A DNA stretch of 64,000 nt from Fuerstiella sp. (lineage in GTDB: Bacteria > Planctomycetota > Planctomycetia > Planctomycetales > Planctomycetaceae). The stretch lies in NCBI GenBank assembly GCA_022447185.1, contig JAKVAY010000048.1, forward strand, positions 25,037 to 89,036. The letters are read 5' to 3'. Position numbers and translations under genes: made by a program. This document shows positions 46,678 through 56,188 of this stretch, in pieces. Each line of letters begins with the position of its first letter. The first letter of the stretch is position 1. Below the pieces are notes generated by a model that saw nothing but the letters and a program-made list of their open reading frames with translations, was not told where the DNA came from and did no database searches.

Positions 46678-48480
46678 CTAGTCCTGAAACTTCCGCAAAC
46701 TGGTTACTCCCGAAAGACTCTCCTGGGAGTCAACATGCATCTTCGTGATTTTCCACCAACCGCCTCGCGGTTCTATGTTCAACACCGCGGAAAATCGGTT
46801 TCGACGTTCATGCACGTGCCCCCAGTGTTCCACTGTACCAGCGACGATCCATGTACTTCGATAGCTGAACCCTGGCCAGTCCAGTGAACTCTGCGATGAT
46901 TCCGAAAGAGCTCCGTCAACATATTCAATGGAGCTGACTCGTGACACGGCACCGCCCTGTTCCCTGACAGCAAGACCATCGCGTAACTGCAGATACAGAG
47001 ATTCCAGAAGTTGCCCATCGACAAACTGTTCCAAGGCACTGTAAATACGACGTTCCGTTCCAAAATCCAGCGACTGATAGGTTCCTGAATGAAGCCTCTC
47101 GGCGATTCCGCGGGCTCTTTCGGAAGATAGCCGGGGAATCGGCTCAGTAGGATGCGAAACTTCGGTTCCCGCTATCGGCCAGCAGACAACAGCCAGGACA
47201 AGACATGCCAGTGTCACTTGCCACCGTCGTGTGGTGAGAAGCGGGACAAACAACGCACAAACAATCAGGGCACAGGATGCGAGCGGAACTCGCAGTCGCG
47301 GCATTTCCGGGAGCTCTCGAAATACGGGTTCCGCAAGCCCCGGAACATCCGCTGCATCCGCGGACCATCGAAAAATGTTGTCGTCCCTCGTCTTAAATCG
47401 AGAAAACTCGAATCGTTCAATTTGTCCACTCCACGGAATTACGACGGAACGAACCTTCCGTATTGAAGAGTGAAATGTATCCCAACTGAGCTCCACGTCG
47501 CTGACGAAGTTTTCTGCGGGAAGATATCGCAGGATGATCCCCACACGGCCACTGGCGAAACTAACTCGACGGACTTCTGCCTGGCGAGCGAAATCCCTCA
47601 GATTGAGGCCATAAAAGTCAATCCGGCTGAATTCCGTCTCCACGTCTGCTCCGTTGATACGCGTCGGATTGACTTCAGCCAGCCAGTCCCGAACCTGTTC
47701 AGTTGCCGCTTCCTGTTCGGCAATCTCCAGGAAAGCAGGATCAGCACGTTCAATCGACAGAACGGAAGCAAGACTGGCAAGTGGAATCAAAATCTCGTGG
47801 CGAACTTCTCCAGGTTCAATGTAGATAAATGAATAGACACTGCTGTAACTGGTGATTCCGAGAGTATCCTGTCGCTGTTTTTGCAGCCATGACTTGTATT
47901 CGTCGTCTGAAGCAGACGGACTGAGTGGAGATTCCCAGTCAAACCGATGAGTGACAGCTGATCCGGGCTGCAGAATTCCGGCAATGACATTGCCACTGCC
48001 GGTTTGGTGAATCGTCAGTTTCATCTCGGAAGGCAGGATGAAATTTTCGTCGGTGATGTCCTGCTGAAACGTGAGGAATTCCGGTGGGTTGTCAAATTGG
48101 AATTCCAGCTCATACGTCGCCGAGTAGAGCATCAAATCTTCTTCCGGAATTCCCTCCGCGGGGATCTCAAAAGGTACAACGTCGGTGACTTTGGATGGAA
48201 TCAGAATGCCATCTGCGTCCCGAATGGTGACACGTTCCGTCAGAAAATCACGATGCTGTTCGAGTCCCCGCTGCAACTGCTGTTCGGACAGTTTACCTTC
48301 GCTGTCCGGTTCCAGTTGCTGAAACAACAACAAATCCTCGGCGAACAGCTGGATACGTGCTCGAGCTGACCGCTGTGTCACAAAGACATGAGTTTCCGTA
48401 ACCGAAATCGGATGGCCTGCCTCTGCTGCAGAACACGCCATGATCAGACAACCAATGATGACAGGCAAACAGAAAGACAT
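46678..48480 (-). CDS. Large exported membrane protein of unknown function
   Basis: A protein of about 600 residues. ATG 48480 is chosen because GGAG lies 8 bases upstream and a clean signal peptide follows (MSFCLPVIIGCLIMACSAAEA); frames upstream to 48585 are unlikely to be used. The N-terminal 400 residues look like a secreted beta-rich region. Two adjacent hydrophobic helices occur at about 410-450 (LASCALIVCALFVPLL and VTLACLVLAVVCWPIAG), then a C-terminal soluble domain of about 140 residues ending GGWWKITKMHVD, similar in pattern to NTF2-like folds. I do not recognise a family. It lies in an operon with a pseudo-receiver (downstream) and rpsT (upstream, after a terminator). Confidence 0.75.
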   Translation of the reverse strand: MSFCLPVIIGCLIMACSAAEAGHPISVTETHVFVTQRSARARIQLFAEDLLLFQQLEPDSEGKLSEQQLQRGLEQHRDFLTERVTIRDADGILIPSKVTDVVPFEIPAEGIPEEDLMLYSATYELEFQFDNPPEFLTFQQDITDENFILPSEMKLTIHQTGSGNVIAGILQPGSAVTHRFDWESPLSPSASDDEYKSWLQKQRQDTLGITSYSSVYSFIYIEPGEVRHEILIPLASLASVLSIERADPAFLEIAEQEAATEQVRDWLAEVNPTRINGADVETEFSRIDFYGLNLRDFARQAEVRRVSFASGRVGIILRYLPAENFVSDVELSWDTFHSSIRKVRSVVIPWSGQIERFEFSRFKTRDDNIFRWSADAADVPGLAEPVFRELPEMPRLRVPLASCALIVCALFVPLLTTRRWQVTLACLVLAVVCWPIAGTEVSHPTEPIPRLSSERARGIAERLHSGTYQSLDFGTERRIYSALEQFVDGQLLESLYLQLRDGLAVREQGGAVSRVSSIEYVDGALSESSQSSLDWPGFSYRSTWIVAGTVEHWGHVHERRNRFSAVLNIEPRGGWWKITKMHVDSQESLSGVTSLRKFQD

Positions 48481-48526
48481 CGGCAGCACTCCGAAATCCG
48501 TTCGCAAGCCCCGAATCCCGACACAC

Positions 48527-48559
48527 AAAAACGGCTGCAGACTAAAAGTCCGCAGCCGT
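48527..48559 (-). terminator. Intrinsic terminator of rpsT
   Basis: Read on the minus strand: ACGGCTGC, a mismatch, GACT, a small loop, AGTC, then GCAGCCGT and TTTT. The stem has eight outer and three to four inner pairs. It lies about 70 bases past the rpsT stop and just before the next gene, which would then be read by read-through or by its own promoter. Confidence 0.75.
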
Positions 48560-48627
48560 TCTGTATTGTGTTGCGTCGGTTGCATCAGAAACTGCCTGCA
48601 CTCAGAACTCTAAGTCCCAGGCATTGC

Positions 48628-48897
48628 TTAACTGCAGACACTTTTCTTAAGGGCAGCCAGTCGGGATTTGGTACGGGAGGCCGTGTTTCTGTGGATCAGT
48701 CGTTTGGCAGCCGCCTGATCAATCACTTTTGTCACCTGACTCAGTGCCTTATCGGCATCAGCCCGAGCCGGTGTTTCCTGCATCAAAGTACGGAATTTCT
48801 TCAATGCTGTACGCAAACGCGACCGCTGCTGACGATTCTGAGCTCGCCGCTTTTGATTTTGACGCAGAGACTTCTTGGCAGAAACAGAGTTTGGCAT
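48628..48897 (-). CDS. rpsT: 30S ribosomal protein S20
   Basis: An 89-residue, strongly basic helical protein: [34 protein letters not shown] and the C-terminal [21 protein letters not shown] are the S20 signature. It binds 16S rRNA in the small subunit. The length equals the normal S20 length. A terminator follows at 48527-48559. No strong Shine-Dalgarno sequence is visible. Confidence 0.97.
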   Translation of the reverse strand: MPNSVSAKKSLRQNQKRRAQNRQQRSRLRTALKKFRTLMQETPARADADKALSQVTKVIDQAAAKRLIHRNTASRTKSRLAALKKSVCS

Positions 48898-48956
48898 AAC
48901 GAACCGGATAATTTGTTCTGCTGCAGACCTTCAGGCCAGGCAGCCGGACACAGAAT

Positions 48957-48979
48957 GCTGGTTCAAATCATAAACCAGC
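48957..48979. repeat. Small hairpin between rpsT and the upstream hydrolase gene
   Basis: GCTGGTT and AACCAGC form seven pairs with a 9-base loop. It could be the terminator of the hydrolase gene (minus strand), but no T-tract follows. Confidence 0.35.
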
Positions 48980-49097
48980 GAAAATCGAAGCGAGGCAGAA
49001 TAACGACAATTGGTCACCGATTCCAGCCTGATCAACGCAGCGATGAGTCACGTACCGGAATTTGGCTGTCGGCTCGTGCACAAAGCAGGACGCCGAC

Positions 49098-49949
49098 TTA
49101 ACGTTTCTCGTGGTCCGAACGTGCATTTTCGATCACAAAATCCACCACCTGTTGAGACTGGAAGAACTCCGGCGCCTCTTCGTGTCCTTTTCCGGGAACA
49201 ACGATGAGCTTGATTTTACCGCCGAGTTTTCGGTAACGCCGTTCCAGTTCACCAGCGTTTCGTTCCACGGGGCAGGCCGTGTCACTGTCTCCGTGGATGT
49301 GCAGGATTGGAATACAGGACTCGGCCAGAGGCCTCAGACGGTCGATCGGATTGTGCTTCGAAAGAACCTCTGCAAGCTGCTGCTCACTCATTTCGTAGGC
49401 CGGGCTGGCGCGTTTAAGGCCCGGCCAGCTGCTCATATCGCAGACCGTATAGATGCCAGCAATGCAGGCAACATGATTGGGATATTCGGCGGCCCAGTTG
49501 TAGAGCATCAGGCCGCCGCGACTCTGAGGCATCAAAGCCGCCCGCTTCGCAAATCCGTGAGTCTCAGTCAGTCGCTTGTGAAATGCGGCATACGCAGCCC
49601 GGCCCGTGGGGTTGCCCATTGATTCGCCCACATCAATGCCGGCGATGGCGATACCTCTGGAGAGAAATTTTTGGAACATCCAGGCATGGGCGGGCCGCGG
49701 CTGTCCGCGGATCGTCGGGGCATACCACACCCACGGTACCGGTGTCGACAGATTTTTCCCTTGAGGCCGCATCAGAAATGCGGGGCAGCCATCGACTTCC
49801 AGAAACGTTACATCTCCCATCACCTCCCTGGCCAGCCCGTCAACTGTCGGCAGTGCATCCATAACCCGCACATTCAACACGTCATCAGGTTCGACACCAT
49901 GCGAAAAACTGCCTGCCAAAACAACCAGCACCAGAATGTGCATTTTCAT
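49098..49949 (-). CDS. Secreted alpha/beta-hydrolase
   Basis: A 283-residue protein with a signal peptide (MKMHILVLVVLAGSFSHG). The fold is alpha/beta-hydrolase: WVWYAPTIRG, GIAIAGIDVGESMG, an elbow PQSRGGLMLYNW with the expected serine (a Pro replaces the first Gly of GxSxG), HIHGDSDTACP with the acid and KGHEEAPEF with the histidine. It resembles the prolyl-oligopeptidase-like/dienelactone-type esterases common in planctomycetes, but the substrate is unknown. GGAG 8 bases upstream fixes the start. It is the first gene of a minus-strand run that leads to rpsT, though the two may be separate units. Confidence 0.82.
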   Translation of the reverse strand: MKMHILVLVVLAGSFSHGVEPDDVLNVRVMDALPTVDGLAREVMGDVTFLEVDGCPAFLMRPQGKNLSTPVPWVWYAPTIRGQPRPAHAWMFQKFLSRGIAIAGIDVGESMGNPTGRAAYAAFHKRLTETHGFAKRAALMPQSRGGLMLYNWAAEYPNHVACIAGIYTVCDMSSWPGLKRASPAYEMSEQQLAEVLSKHNPIDRLRPLAESCIPILHIHGDSDTACPVERNAGELERRYRKLGGKIKLIVVPGKGHEEAPEFFQSQQVVDFVIENARSDHEKR

Positions 49950-50394
49950 AATACATTCTCCAACATCGAATCCGGTTCATTCTCACACAGACTCGCGAGG
50001 ACCAGACGATGCTTACCGAAATCATGAGAAAGGAATGTACGTTTCAGCTCCGGTTCCGAAACTCTGCAGAAAACCCCGCAGCCGTCCGCTGCATTTCCAT
50101 AACTTCCAGCTGCATGTTATGTGAATCCGTTATAGATCAGAGTCAGACAGTTGCAAGTGGTGACATTGGAATGGCGTTGCTGTGACCACACCGGGCTGAC
50201 CGCTTCGACTACGGATCTTACACGCCAGCTGCCGATTACCGATTGCGGTGGCTATCGGTCCCACCCAACATTACCGTGACGCGCTGCAGGCATTTTTTAT
50301 CGGCGTTTGGTGAAATGGTGTAAAACTCATCAGGGTTGTCACGTGAGGCCTGTACTGTTTACTTCACACACCTCCAATCGGACAGAATCAACTC
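49950..50394. other. Divergent gap, no feature seen
   Basis: 445 bases between the hydrolase (minus) and the HExxH protein (plus). I found no open frame, terminator or clear promoter boxes. Confidence 0.4.
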
Positions 50395-51378
50395 ATGGTA
50401 CAACAGATGTTCATCGCAACGTTCTGTCTTCTGCTGGCAGGTTCTTCATCCGCAGGCGAAGCACCCAGAATTCACAGGCAGAGCCGCGCCGGATTTGCGG
50501 ACAGACAAACCGGTATCGAAAAACTGACACGGCGTGATCATTTCGTCAATGCGATGAGCCGGTTTGACCGTCAAAGCCGCTTGCTGACAGATGAAAACGT
50601 CACAGTTGAGGAGTATCTGGATTTTGTTTCCCAACACGTTCTGCAATGGACCGACGCAGAAATCACATCGATCACTGCAGTTCTCGAATCCATCGAAAAG
50701 CGGTGTCGTCCTTTCAGTCTGCGTCTGCCGGACCAGATCCTGTTCGTCAAAACTGACGGCAAAGAAGAGGGCGGAGCGGCGTATTGCCGTGCCAATGCGG
50801 TCGTTCTGCCGGAATCACGAATTGCCGTGTCCGGAGACCGTCTTGAACGTCTGATTGTTCACGAGATTTTTCACGTGTTAAGCAGCCACAATCCACGACT
50901 GAGACGAAAGTTGTACTCGATTATTGACTTCCGGCCGTGTGATCAGATTCCGCTGCCGCAGTCACTTTCAGATCGCAAACTCACCAACCCGGATGCACCG
51001 TTGGTTAACTGCGTGCTTGCCCTGATGCATAACGATGAAGATGTCACGGTCGCACCGATTCTTTTTGCAAATGTTGATCAGTATGAATCGAAACTGGAAG
51101 GCCCTTTCTTTCGCTTTCTTCAGTTCCGACTCATGGTGGTGGAGCAAGACGAAACAGGATGGAAACCGATTGAGGTTGCCGGAGCACCCGTGCTGCTGGA
51201 TCCAAAACGTACACCGGCATACTTCAAACACATTGGGAACAACACCTCATACATTATTCATCCTGACGAAATCCTTGCCGACAACTTTGTGCATCTCATT
51301 CTCAACACCGACGATCTGGAAACCCCGAAAATTGTTGAGCAAATGCGCGAGGTACTCTCCGCTGCAGACGACACATAG
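50395..51378 (+). CDS. Exported HExxH zinc-protease-like protein
   Basis: A 327-residue protein with a short signal peptide (FIATFCLLLAGSSSAG). The motif VHEIFHVLSSH (H156, E157, H160) is a canonical zinc-binding HExxH site, and a likely third ligand lies far downstream in HPDEILADNFVHL (E292, with D296 one turn further), the gluzincin arrangement. The middle part has no familiar domain. I do not recognise the family; a secreted metallopeptidase is inferred from the motif. Weak points are the missing usual peptidase context and the chance that the site is inactive. The gene stands alone between divergent and convergent neighbours. Confidence 0.7.
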   Translation: MVQQMFIATFCLLLAGSSSAGEAPRIHRQSRAGFADRQTGIEKLTRRDHFVNAMSRFDRQSRLLTDENVTVEEYLDFVSQHVLQWTDAEITSITAVLESIEKRCRPFSLRLPDQILFVKTDGKEEGGAAYCRANAVVLPESRIAVSGDRLERLIVHEIFHVLSSHNPRLRRKLYSIIDFRPCDQIPLPQSLSDRKLTNPDAPLVNCVLALMHNDEDVTVAPILFANVDQYESKLEGPFFRFLQFRLMVVEQDETGWKPIEVAGAPVLLDPKRTPAYFKHIGNNTSYIIHPDEILADNFVHLILNTDDLETPKIVEQMREVLSAADDT

Positions 51379-51521
51379 TCAGCATGGCTGGAAACGCACC
51401 TGGAGGAGACGCTTCCCGTGTGTCAGCAGATCAATTTTTCTGTTTGATCTCGATGGCGGCTGAGGCGGTCGCGTACGTCAAAGACTGCCCGAGAGCAGAG
51501 GCCTTTGGGCATGGCGGCCGA

Positions 51522-53288
51522 TCATCGCGGCATCCTGACACGGCGACGGATCATCTCGGCATCCTGCTGTGATACTTCAAACACACAGATGGACGCTCCG
51601 ATCTGCGCCTGTGGTTCAAGATAACGAAAATAGCTGTACTTAGCGAAATCGATCGCTGTGGATCCGTCACGGTCGCGAATTGAATGGGGACGGCCCATCA
51701 AAAAGTTCACACTGACACCGTAACGGCCCGGTTCGGGAAGATCAGGTGGAAGCGGGGACGAGGCCAGACCCCAATCCGTCGGCACACCTGTTCCAAAATA
51801 CACCAATCCGTCCAGTTTCCGAGCATTCTGTTCCGTGTATTCGGCAAGTTGAATCAGACCCTGCCCCCAGTCCACGTTGGAATCAATCAAATGCAGACGT
51901 CCACCATTCGGACCATCCGACCACTCATTAAAATACGCAATGTGATTTGGGTGATGGCGCAGTGACCATGCCGCGCAGCAAAACGCAAGAATACACATTG
52001 CGACAGAGAACATCTGTTTTGAACCAATGATGGTGATCGACGTTCCTGCGATCATGGCGAGAAACGGAAAGGCGGGAAGAATGTATCTGATCCCAAGCTG
52101 ATTTCGCCCGAGACTGGCAATTGTCATCAGTGCAAAAACAACCAGAAGGCAACAACAGAATCCCTGTCGCCGCATTTTCCTGACACGATGAGTGTCGGTT
52201 GTTTTGCGTGTTCGTCTCAGGACGCTGATGAGCAGTCCAGCCACCAGAAACGCCTGAAAGCCATGTTCGGTCTTGCAGGCGAGTGCCCACAGGTAATAGC
52301 TTCTGAAGCCATCAAAGCTCCATTCACCATTCAGAAATACGGGATGCTGATGCTCCATGACGAACTGCAGCTGGTCGAGACCCCGAACCCAGTCTGCAGG
52401 TAAAGGCAAAGGAAGACTGGTGGGTCCAGGGAAGTCGCGAACGAACATTCTGAACTGCTGACTGGCCGGGGCGATGGCGGAAAGACTCGTTCCAAATCCT
52501 GTACCAAGATAGCCGGCATTGACCGTGATCAATGAGACAACAGTCACGATGCACGCGGATACGGTCAGTCTCACAGACCGGCGTGCCCGGCTGATTCCAC
52601 CATCGCCCCGAGTCCATGCAATCGCGATTATCCCCGGGATCAGTCCGACCAGCAGGATGGATGTGAACTTTGTCAGCAATGCCATCCCGAGGACGAACCC
52701 GATACCTGCAGCGAGCCGATAGCCCGGTCTGCGACCGAAATGCCACGCACAACGCAGGCAGATGACGAACATAGTCGTGGCGGGGATGTCGTGAGTGACC
52801 AGAGCGCTGTGTGCGAGGACAGTTGGATTCAGGAACCAAAACACGCCCGCGACAACTGCTGCCGCATCTCCCCACAGCTCTCTGGTCCAGGTTACGACGA
52901 TGTATCCGGCGACAAGTGAAAATCCGAGGACGATCATCCGTCCTCGGAACCACAGCCAGACGGGATCTCCCAGGGTCGTATCGATCAGTCGGTCGCCAAA
53001 TGCTGCCGCTTCGCCCGGTGCAATTCCCTGTGAATTAAAATCAGCCACCAACGGCAGTAACGGAAGTGCAGCCAGTATTCGAACAAGTGGAGGATTGATC
53101 GGGTCCTGATCGAATCGTCCCGTCTTCAGAATGTCCACTCCGATCGCCAGATGCCAGTATTCGTCATGCGTCGGAGATAAACGAGTTGCTGCATGGAGCC
53201 CCATCGCCAGATGGATGGCAGCCAGAACGACCGTACACCAGAACCAGTACCGCGAGTTCCTGTGCCTGGTATGTTGCGTACCGTTCAT
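51522..53288 (-). CDS. GT-C-fold membrane glycosyltransferase (GT39/GT83-like)
   Basis: A protein of about 588 residues with roughly ten to twelve membrane helices. The N-terminal loop has LSPTHDEYWHL (D42, E43), the acidic motif of GT-C glycosyltransferases such as protein O-mannosyltransferases and ArnT. A second loop holds DPINPPLVRILAALPLLP. The C-terminal part is extracytoplasmic, with SNVDWGQGLIQLAEY, as in planctomycete glycosyltransferase-39-like proteins. It would transfer a sugar from a lipid carrier to a protein or glycan outside the inner membrane; donor and acceptor are unknown. ATG 53288 has GGGAGG 9 bases upstream and is preferred to frames further up. Confidence 0.83.
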   Translation of the reverse strand: MNGTQHTRHRNSRYWFWCTVVLAAIHLAMGLHAATRLSPTHDEYWHLAIGVDILKTGRFDQDPINPPLVRILAALPLLPLVADFNSQGIAPGEAAAFGDRLIDTTLGDPVWLWFRGRMIVLGFSLVAGYIVVTWTRELWGDAAAVVAGVFWFLNPTVLAHSALVTHDIPATTMFVICLRCAWHFGRRPGYRLAAGIGFVLGMALLTKFTSILLVGLIPGIIAIAWTRGDGGISRARRSVRLTVSACIVTVVSLITVNAGYLGTGFGTSLSAIAPASQQFRMFVRDFPGPTSLPLPLPADWVRGLDQLQFVMEHQHPVFLNGEWSFDGFRSYYLWALACKTEHGFQAFLVAGLLISVLRRTRKTTDTHRVRKMRRQGFCCCLLVVFALMTIASLGRNQLGIRYILPAFPFLAMIAGTSITIIGSKQMFSVAMCILAFCCAAWSLRHHPNHIAYFNEWSDGPNGGRLHLIDSNVDWGQGLIQLAEYTEQNARKLDGLVYFGTGVPTDWGLASSPLPPDLPEPGRYGVSVNFLMGRPHSIRDRDGSTAIDFAKYSYFRYLEPQAQIGASICVFEVSQQDAEMIRRRVRMPR

Positions 53289-53627
53289 CCAAAGAGTCCT
53301 CCCGTCTGCCTGACAATGTTCCCGATGCTGCAAATCGTGGAATGGTCCGCTGTCGAGCAGAAAGTACGAAACCCGAAGCTTCCTTCACTGCACTCAACAC
53401 TCAGCCCGCCATCCTTTCTATCAACTGGCGTCTGGCCGATACAACGATGAAGACGATTCTGAATTCGGGCATCATCTGCAGTATCCTCAGAATCTCAGCG
53501 CCACGACGGAAAACACTGATTGTCGCTTTCCGGATTAAATAGTGATTTTCCTGTGCATCGAGTACCATTAATCGGTATCGACGTATCTGAATGCATTCTT
53601 CATGATCAAGCTGGGGAGCATACACTC
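53289..53627. other. Divergent gap between the glycosyltransferase and the DUF1549 operon
   Basis: 339 bases that should hold promoters for both sides. No clear -35/-10 pair was identified. In-frame TTG (53520) and GTG (53553) codons upstream of the chosen DUF1549 start fall here. Confidence 0.4.
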
Positions 53628-56117
53628 GTGTGTTGTCGGCTTCAAAGTACTCTTCTCGGCCTGGCTGCGTTACTAAGCGCCGAAGTCGCAGCTGAAGTTG
53701 AGCAGCACGGTCTGATTGTCGAACCGGAACAGTCGACTCTGCACGGGCACCTTGATCGCGTTCAGATTCTGGTGACTGCTGAAAACGCAAACGGACAAAC
53801 AGTCGACGCCACTCGCGCCGCACAATGGATGTCACTTACACCGTCGATCGTAGCCGTTAACGACACAGGGTTTGTCTCCCCTCGCTCGGAAGGCAGCGGG
53901 CAAATCGAAATTCGCTATGGCGGACAATCACGTCACGTCAATGTGCATGTCAATTTTTCCGGTGCTGCCGCAAGCTTTTCTGATCATGTGATCCCGGTCA
54001 TGACCAAAGCAGGCTGCAACCAGGGAACATGCCACGCTTCACAATTCGGCAAAGGCGGATTCAAACTGTCCGTTTTCGGTTTCGATGACACAGCCGACTA
54101 CACATCCATCGCACGCCAACAGCGGCAACGGCGGATTTCTCTCATTCGAGCGGAAGACAGCCTTCTCCTGGCAAAGCCCACACTGCGGGTAGCACATGGC
54201 GGAGGAAAACGATTTTCACGCGGTTCCTATCCATTCGAAGTGCTGCGAACGTGGATTGACGAGGGCGCAACAGCACAGCACGCAGATGTGAACCACGTTG
54301 TCGACCTGCTGATCCAGCCGACCATGCGTACATACGGCGTGGGCCAGGAACAGCAGCTCCGCGTTGTCGCCAACTACCGGGATGGCAGTACTCGCGATGT
54401 CACGGTACGATCTCGATTCGACAGTCTGGACGAAGGCATCGTCGCAGTGCAGTCCGACGGTCGATTTCGTGTTCTCGGACATGGACAGGCCGGCGTCATG
54501 GTGCGGTATCGGGGCCGAACCGGCGTGGCGCACATAATCTCGCCCTACGCTGAAGCCGTCGACCTGACAGATTTCGAATCGATAAACAGCATCGATGAGA
54601 CTATCCGTGAACAGTGGCAACTGTTGGGCATCCAGCCGTCGGCAACCTGCACAGACGCTGAGTTCATTCGCCGAGCGTTCCTCGATGCACTGGGCACGCT
54701 GCCTCCGCAGGACACGATCGAAACGTTTCTTACATCAACGGATGCGCACAAACGGGCAAAACTGGTTGACGAAATCCTGGGACTGACAGGTGATCCGGCG
54801 CGCGACAAATACTTTTCTGAATTCAGTTCCTGGTGGACACTCAGGTTCGGTGACATTCTGCGCAACAACCGCAAGACGGCTGGTGACAGCGGAATGTGGG
54901 CACTTCACAACTGGCTGAAACAGTCATTTCGCGAAAACAAACCGCTGGATCAACTGGCTCGGGAATTGATTACCGCTCAGGGTTCGATCTTTGAAAATGG
55001 CCCTGTCAACTATATCGCCTATGCACCCAGGCCCACCGATAACGCGCGTGTCGCACCCGCCACCGAACTGGGTGAAACGACGGCTCAGATCTTTCTCGGT
55101 ATTCGCTTGCAATGTGCCAGGTGCCACCACCACCCGTTCGAAACCTGGAGCCAGGATGATTACTACGGTTTGGCCGCATTCTTTACACGTTTGCAAAGTA
55201 AGACCAGTGATGCGTTTGGGGAACTGGGATTCGATGCTGTCGTGAGTTTGAAGCGGACTGGTGAGATCCGGCATCCGCGCAGCGGTGATGTGATTCTTCC
55301 AAAGCTACTCGGGGACGATTCCGTGGATCCGGGGGAAATCGAGGACCTGCGAGTCGCACTGGCTGACTGGCTGCTGGATCCCGGTGGTCGCCGATTCGCA
55401 CGAGCCATGGCTAATCGACTCTGGGGCTATCTGATGGGAACCGGAATCGTGGATCCCGTCGATGACATACGTTCCACGAATCCACCATCCAACGCCCTAC
55501 TGCTTGATGAACTTGCCACGGAACTCGTTGAGGTAAATTATGACCTTCGCCGGTTCCTGCGAAGAATCATGACTTCGCACACCTATCAATTGAGCTCCGC
55601 GCCACGACCGGAGAATCTGGATCAGACGAGACTGTACACTCACTACAACACCAAACGCCTGCCCGCCGAAGTGCTGCTCGATGCAATCAATTTCGCCTGT
55701 GGCACACAGGAAAATTTTCCGGACGTCCCGTCCGGCATGCGGGCAATTGACTTGCCCGATCCAAATTTCGAATCTTACTTCCTGGACACGCTTGGTCGGC
55801 CGCAAAGATTGACACATTGTGAATGCGAACGCACAGCGGAGCCAAATCTTTCGCAGATCCTGCATCTGGCAAATGGTGATGTTCTGCAGAAAAAACTAAC
55901 CGACAAGTCAGGTCGACTTGAGAATCTCATCGGCACGGGTGTCGACGACACAACGGCAATCGATGAGTTGTATCTGGTGACATTTTGTCGTCACCCGATG
56001 GAAAACGAAGTTGAGGAATGCCGACAGCTCATCAAACGCGCAGCGAATCGTCGCGAAGGGCTTGAGAACATCCTGTGGTCCCTGTGCAACAGTCAGGAAT
56101 TCCTGTTGAATCATTAG
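53628..56117 (+). CDS. Big_2/DUF1549/DUF1553 exported haem-motif protein
   Basis: A protein of about 829 residues. GTG 53628 is chosen: GGGGAG lies 9 bases upstream and a leader follows (CCRLQSTLLGLAALLSAEVAA). Two bacterial Ig-like (Big_2) regions (about 20-95 and 215-290) bracket a cytochrome-like segment with C-x4-CH at C130-C135-H136. DUF1549 then begins near INSIDETIREQW and includes CARCHHHPFETW (C496, C499, H500, a CxxCH haem motif). DUF1553 forms the C-terminal part (RFARAMANRLWGYLMGTGIV to NSQEFLLNH). This type occurs in large numbers in planctomycetes, always near DUF1501; its function is unproven. It starts the operon with the next two genes. Confidence 0.9.
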   Translation: MCCRLQSTLLGLAALLSAEVAAEVEQHGLIVEPEQSTLHGHLDRVQILVTAENANGQTVDATRAAQWMSLTPSIVAVNDTGFVSPRSEGSGQIEIRYGGQSRHVNVHVNFSGAAASFSDHVIPVMTKAGCNQGTCHASQFGKGGFKLSVFGFDDTADYTSIARQQRQRRISLIRAEDSLLLAKPTLRVAHGGGKRFSRGSYPFEVLRTWIDEGATAQHADVNHVVDLLIQPTMRTYGVGQEQQLRVVANYRDGSTRDVTVRSRFDSLDEGIVAVQSDGRFRVLGHGQAGVMVRYRGRTGVAHIISPYAEAVDLTDFESINSIDETIREQWQLLGIQPSATCTDAEFIRRAFLDALGTLPPQDTIETFLTSTDAHKRAKLVDEILGLTGDPARDKYFSEFSSWWTLRFGDILRNNRKTAGDSGMWALHNWLKQSFRENKPLDQLARELITAQGSIFENGPVNYIAYAPRPTDNARVAPATELGETTAQIFLGIRLQCARCHHHPFETWSQDDYYGLAAFFTRLQSKTSDAFGELGFDAVVSLKRTGEIRHPRSGDVILPKLLGDDSVDPGEIEDLRVALADWLLDPGGRRFARAMANRLWGYLMGTGIVDPVDDIRSTNPPSNALLLDELATELVEVNYDLRRFLRRIMTSHTYQLSSAPRPENLDQTRLYTHYNTKRLPAEVLLDAINFACGTQENFPDVPSGMRAIDLPDPNFESYFLDTLGRPQRLTHCECERTAEPNLSQILHLANGDVLQKKLTDKSGRLENLIGTGVDDTTAIDELYLVTFCRHPMENEVEECRQLIKRAANRREGLENILWSLCNSQEFLLNH

Positions 56118-56188
56118 TATTCGATTCTGCGCTTTGTCAGTGAGTTCATCATGGATATGATCGTTCTGTCAAATCCAAAGGTCATCCC

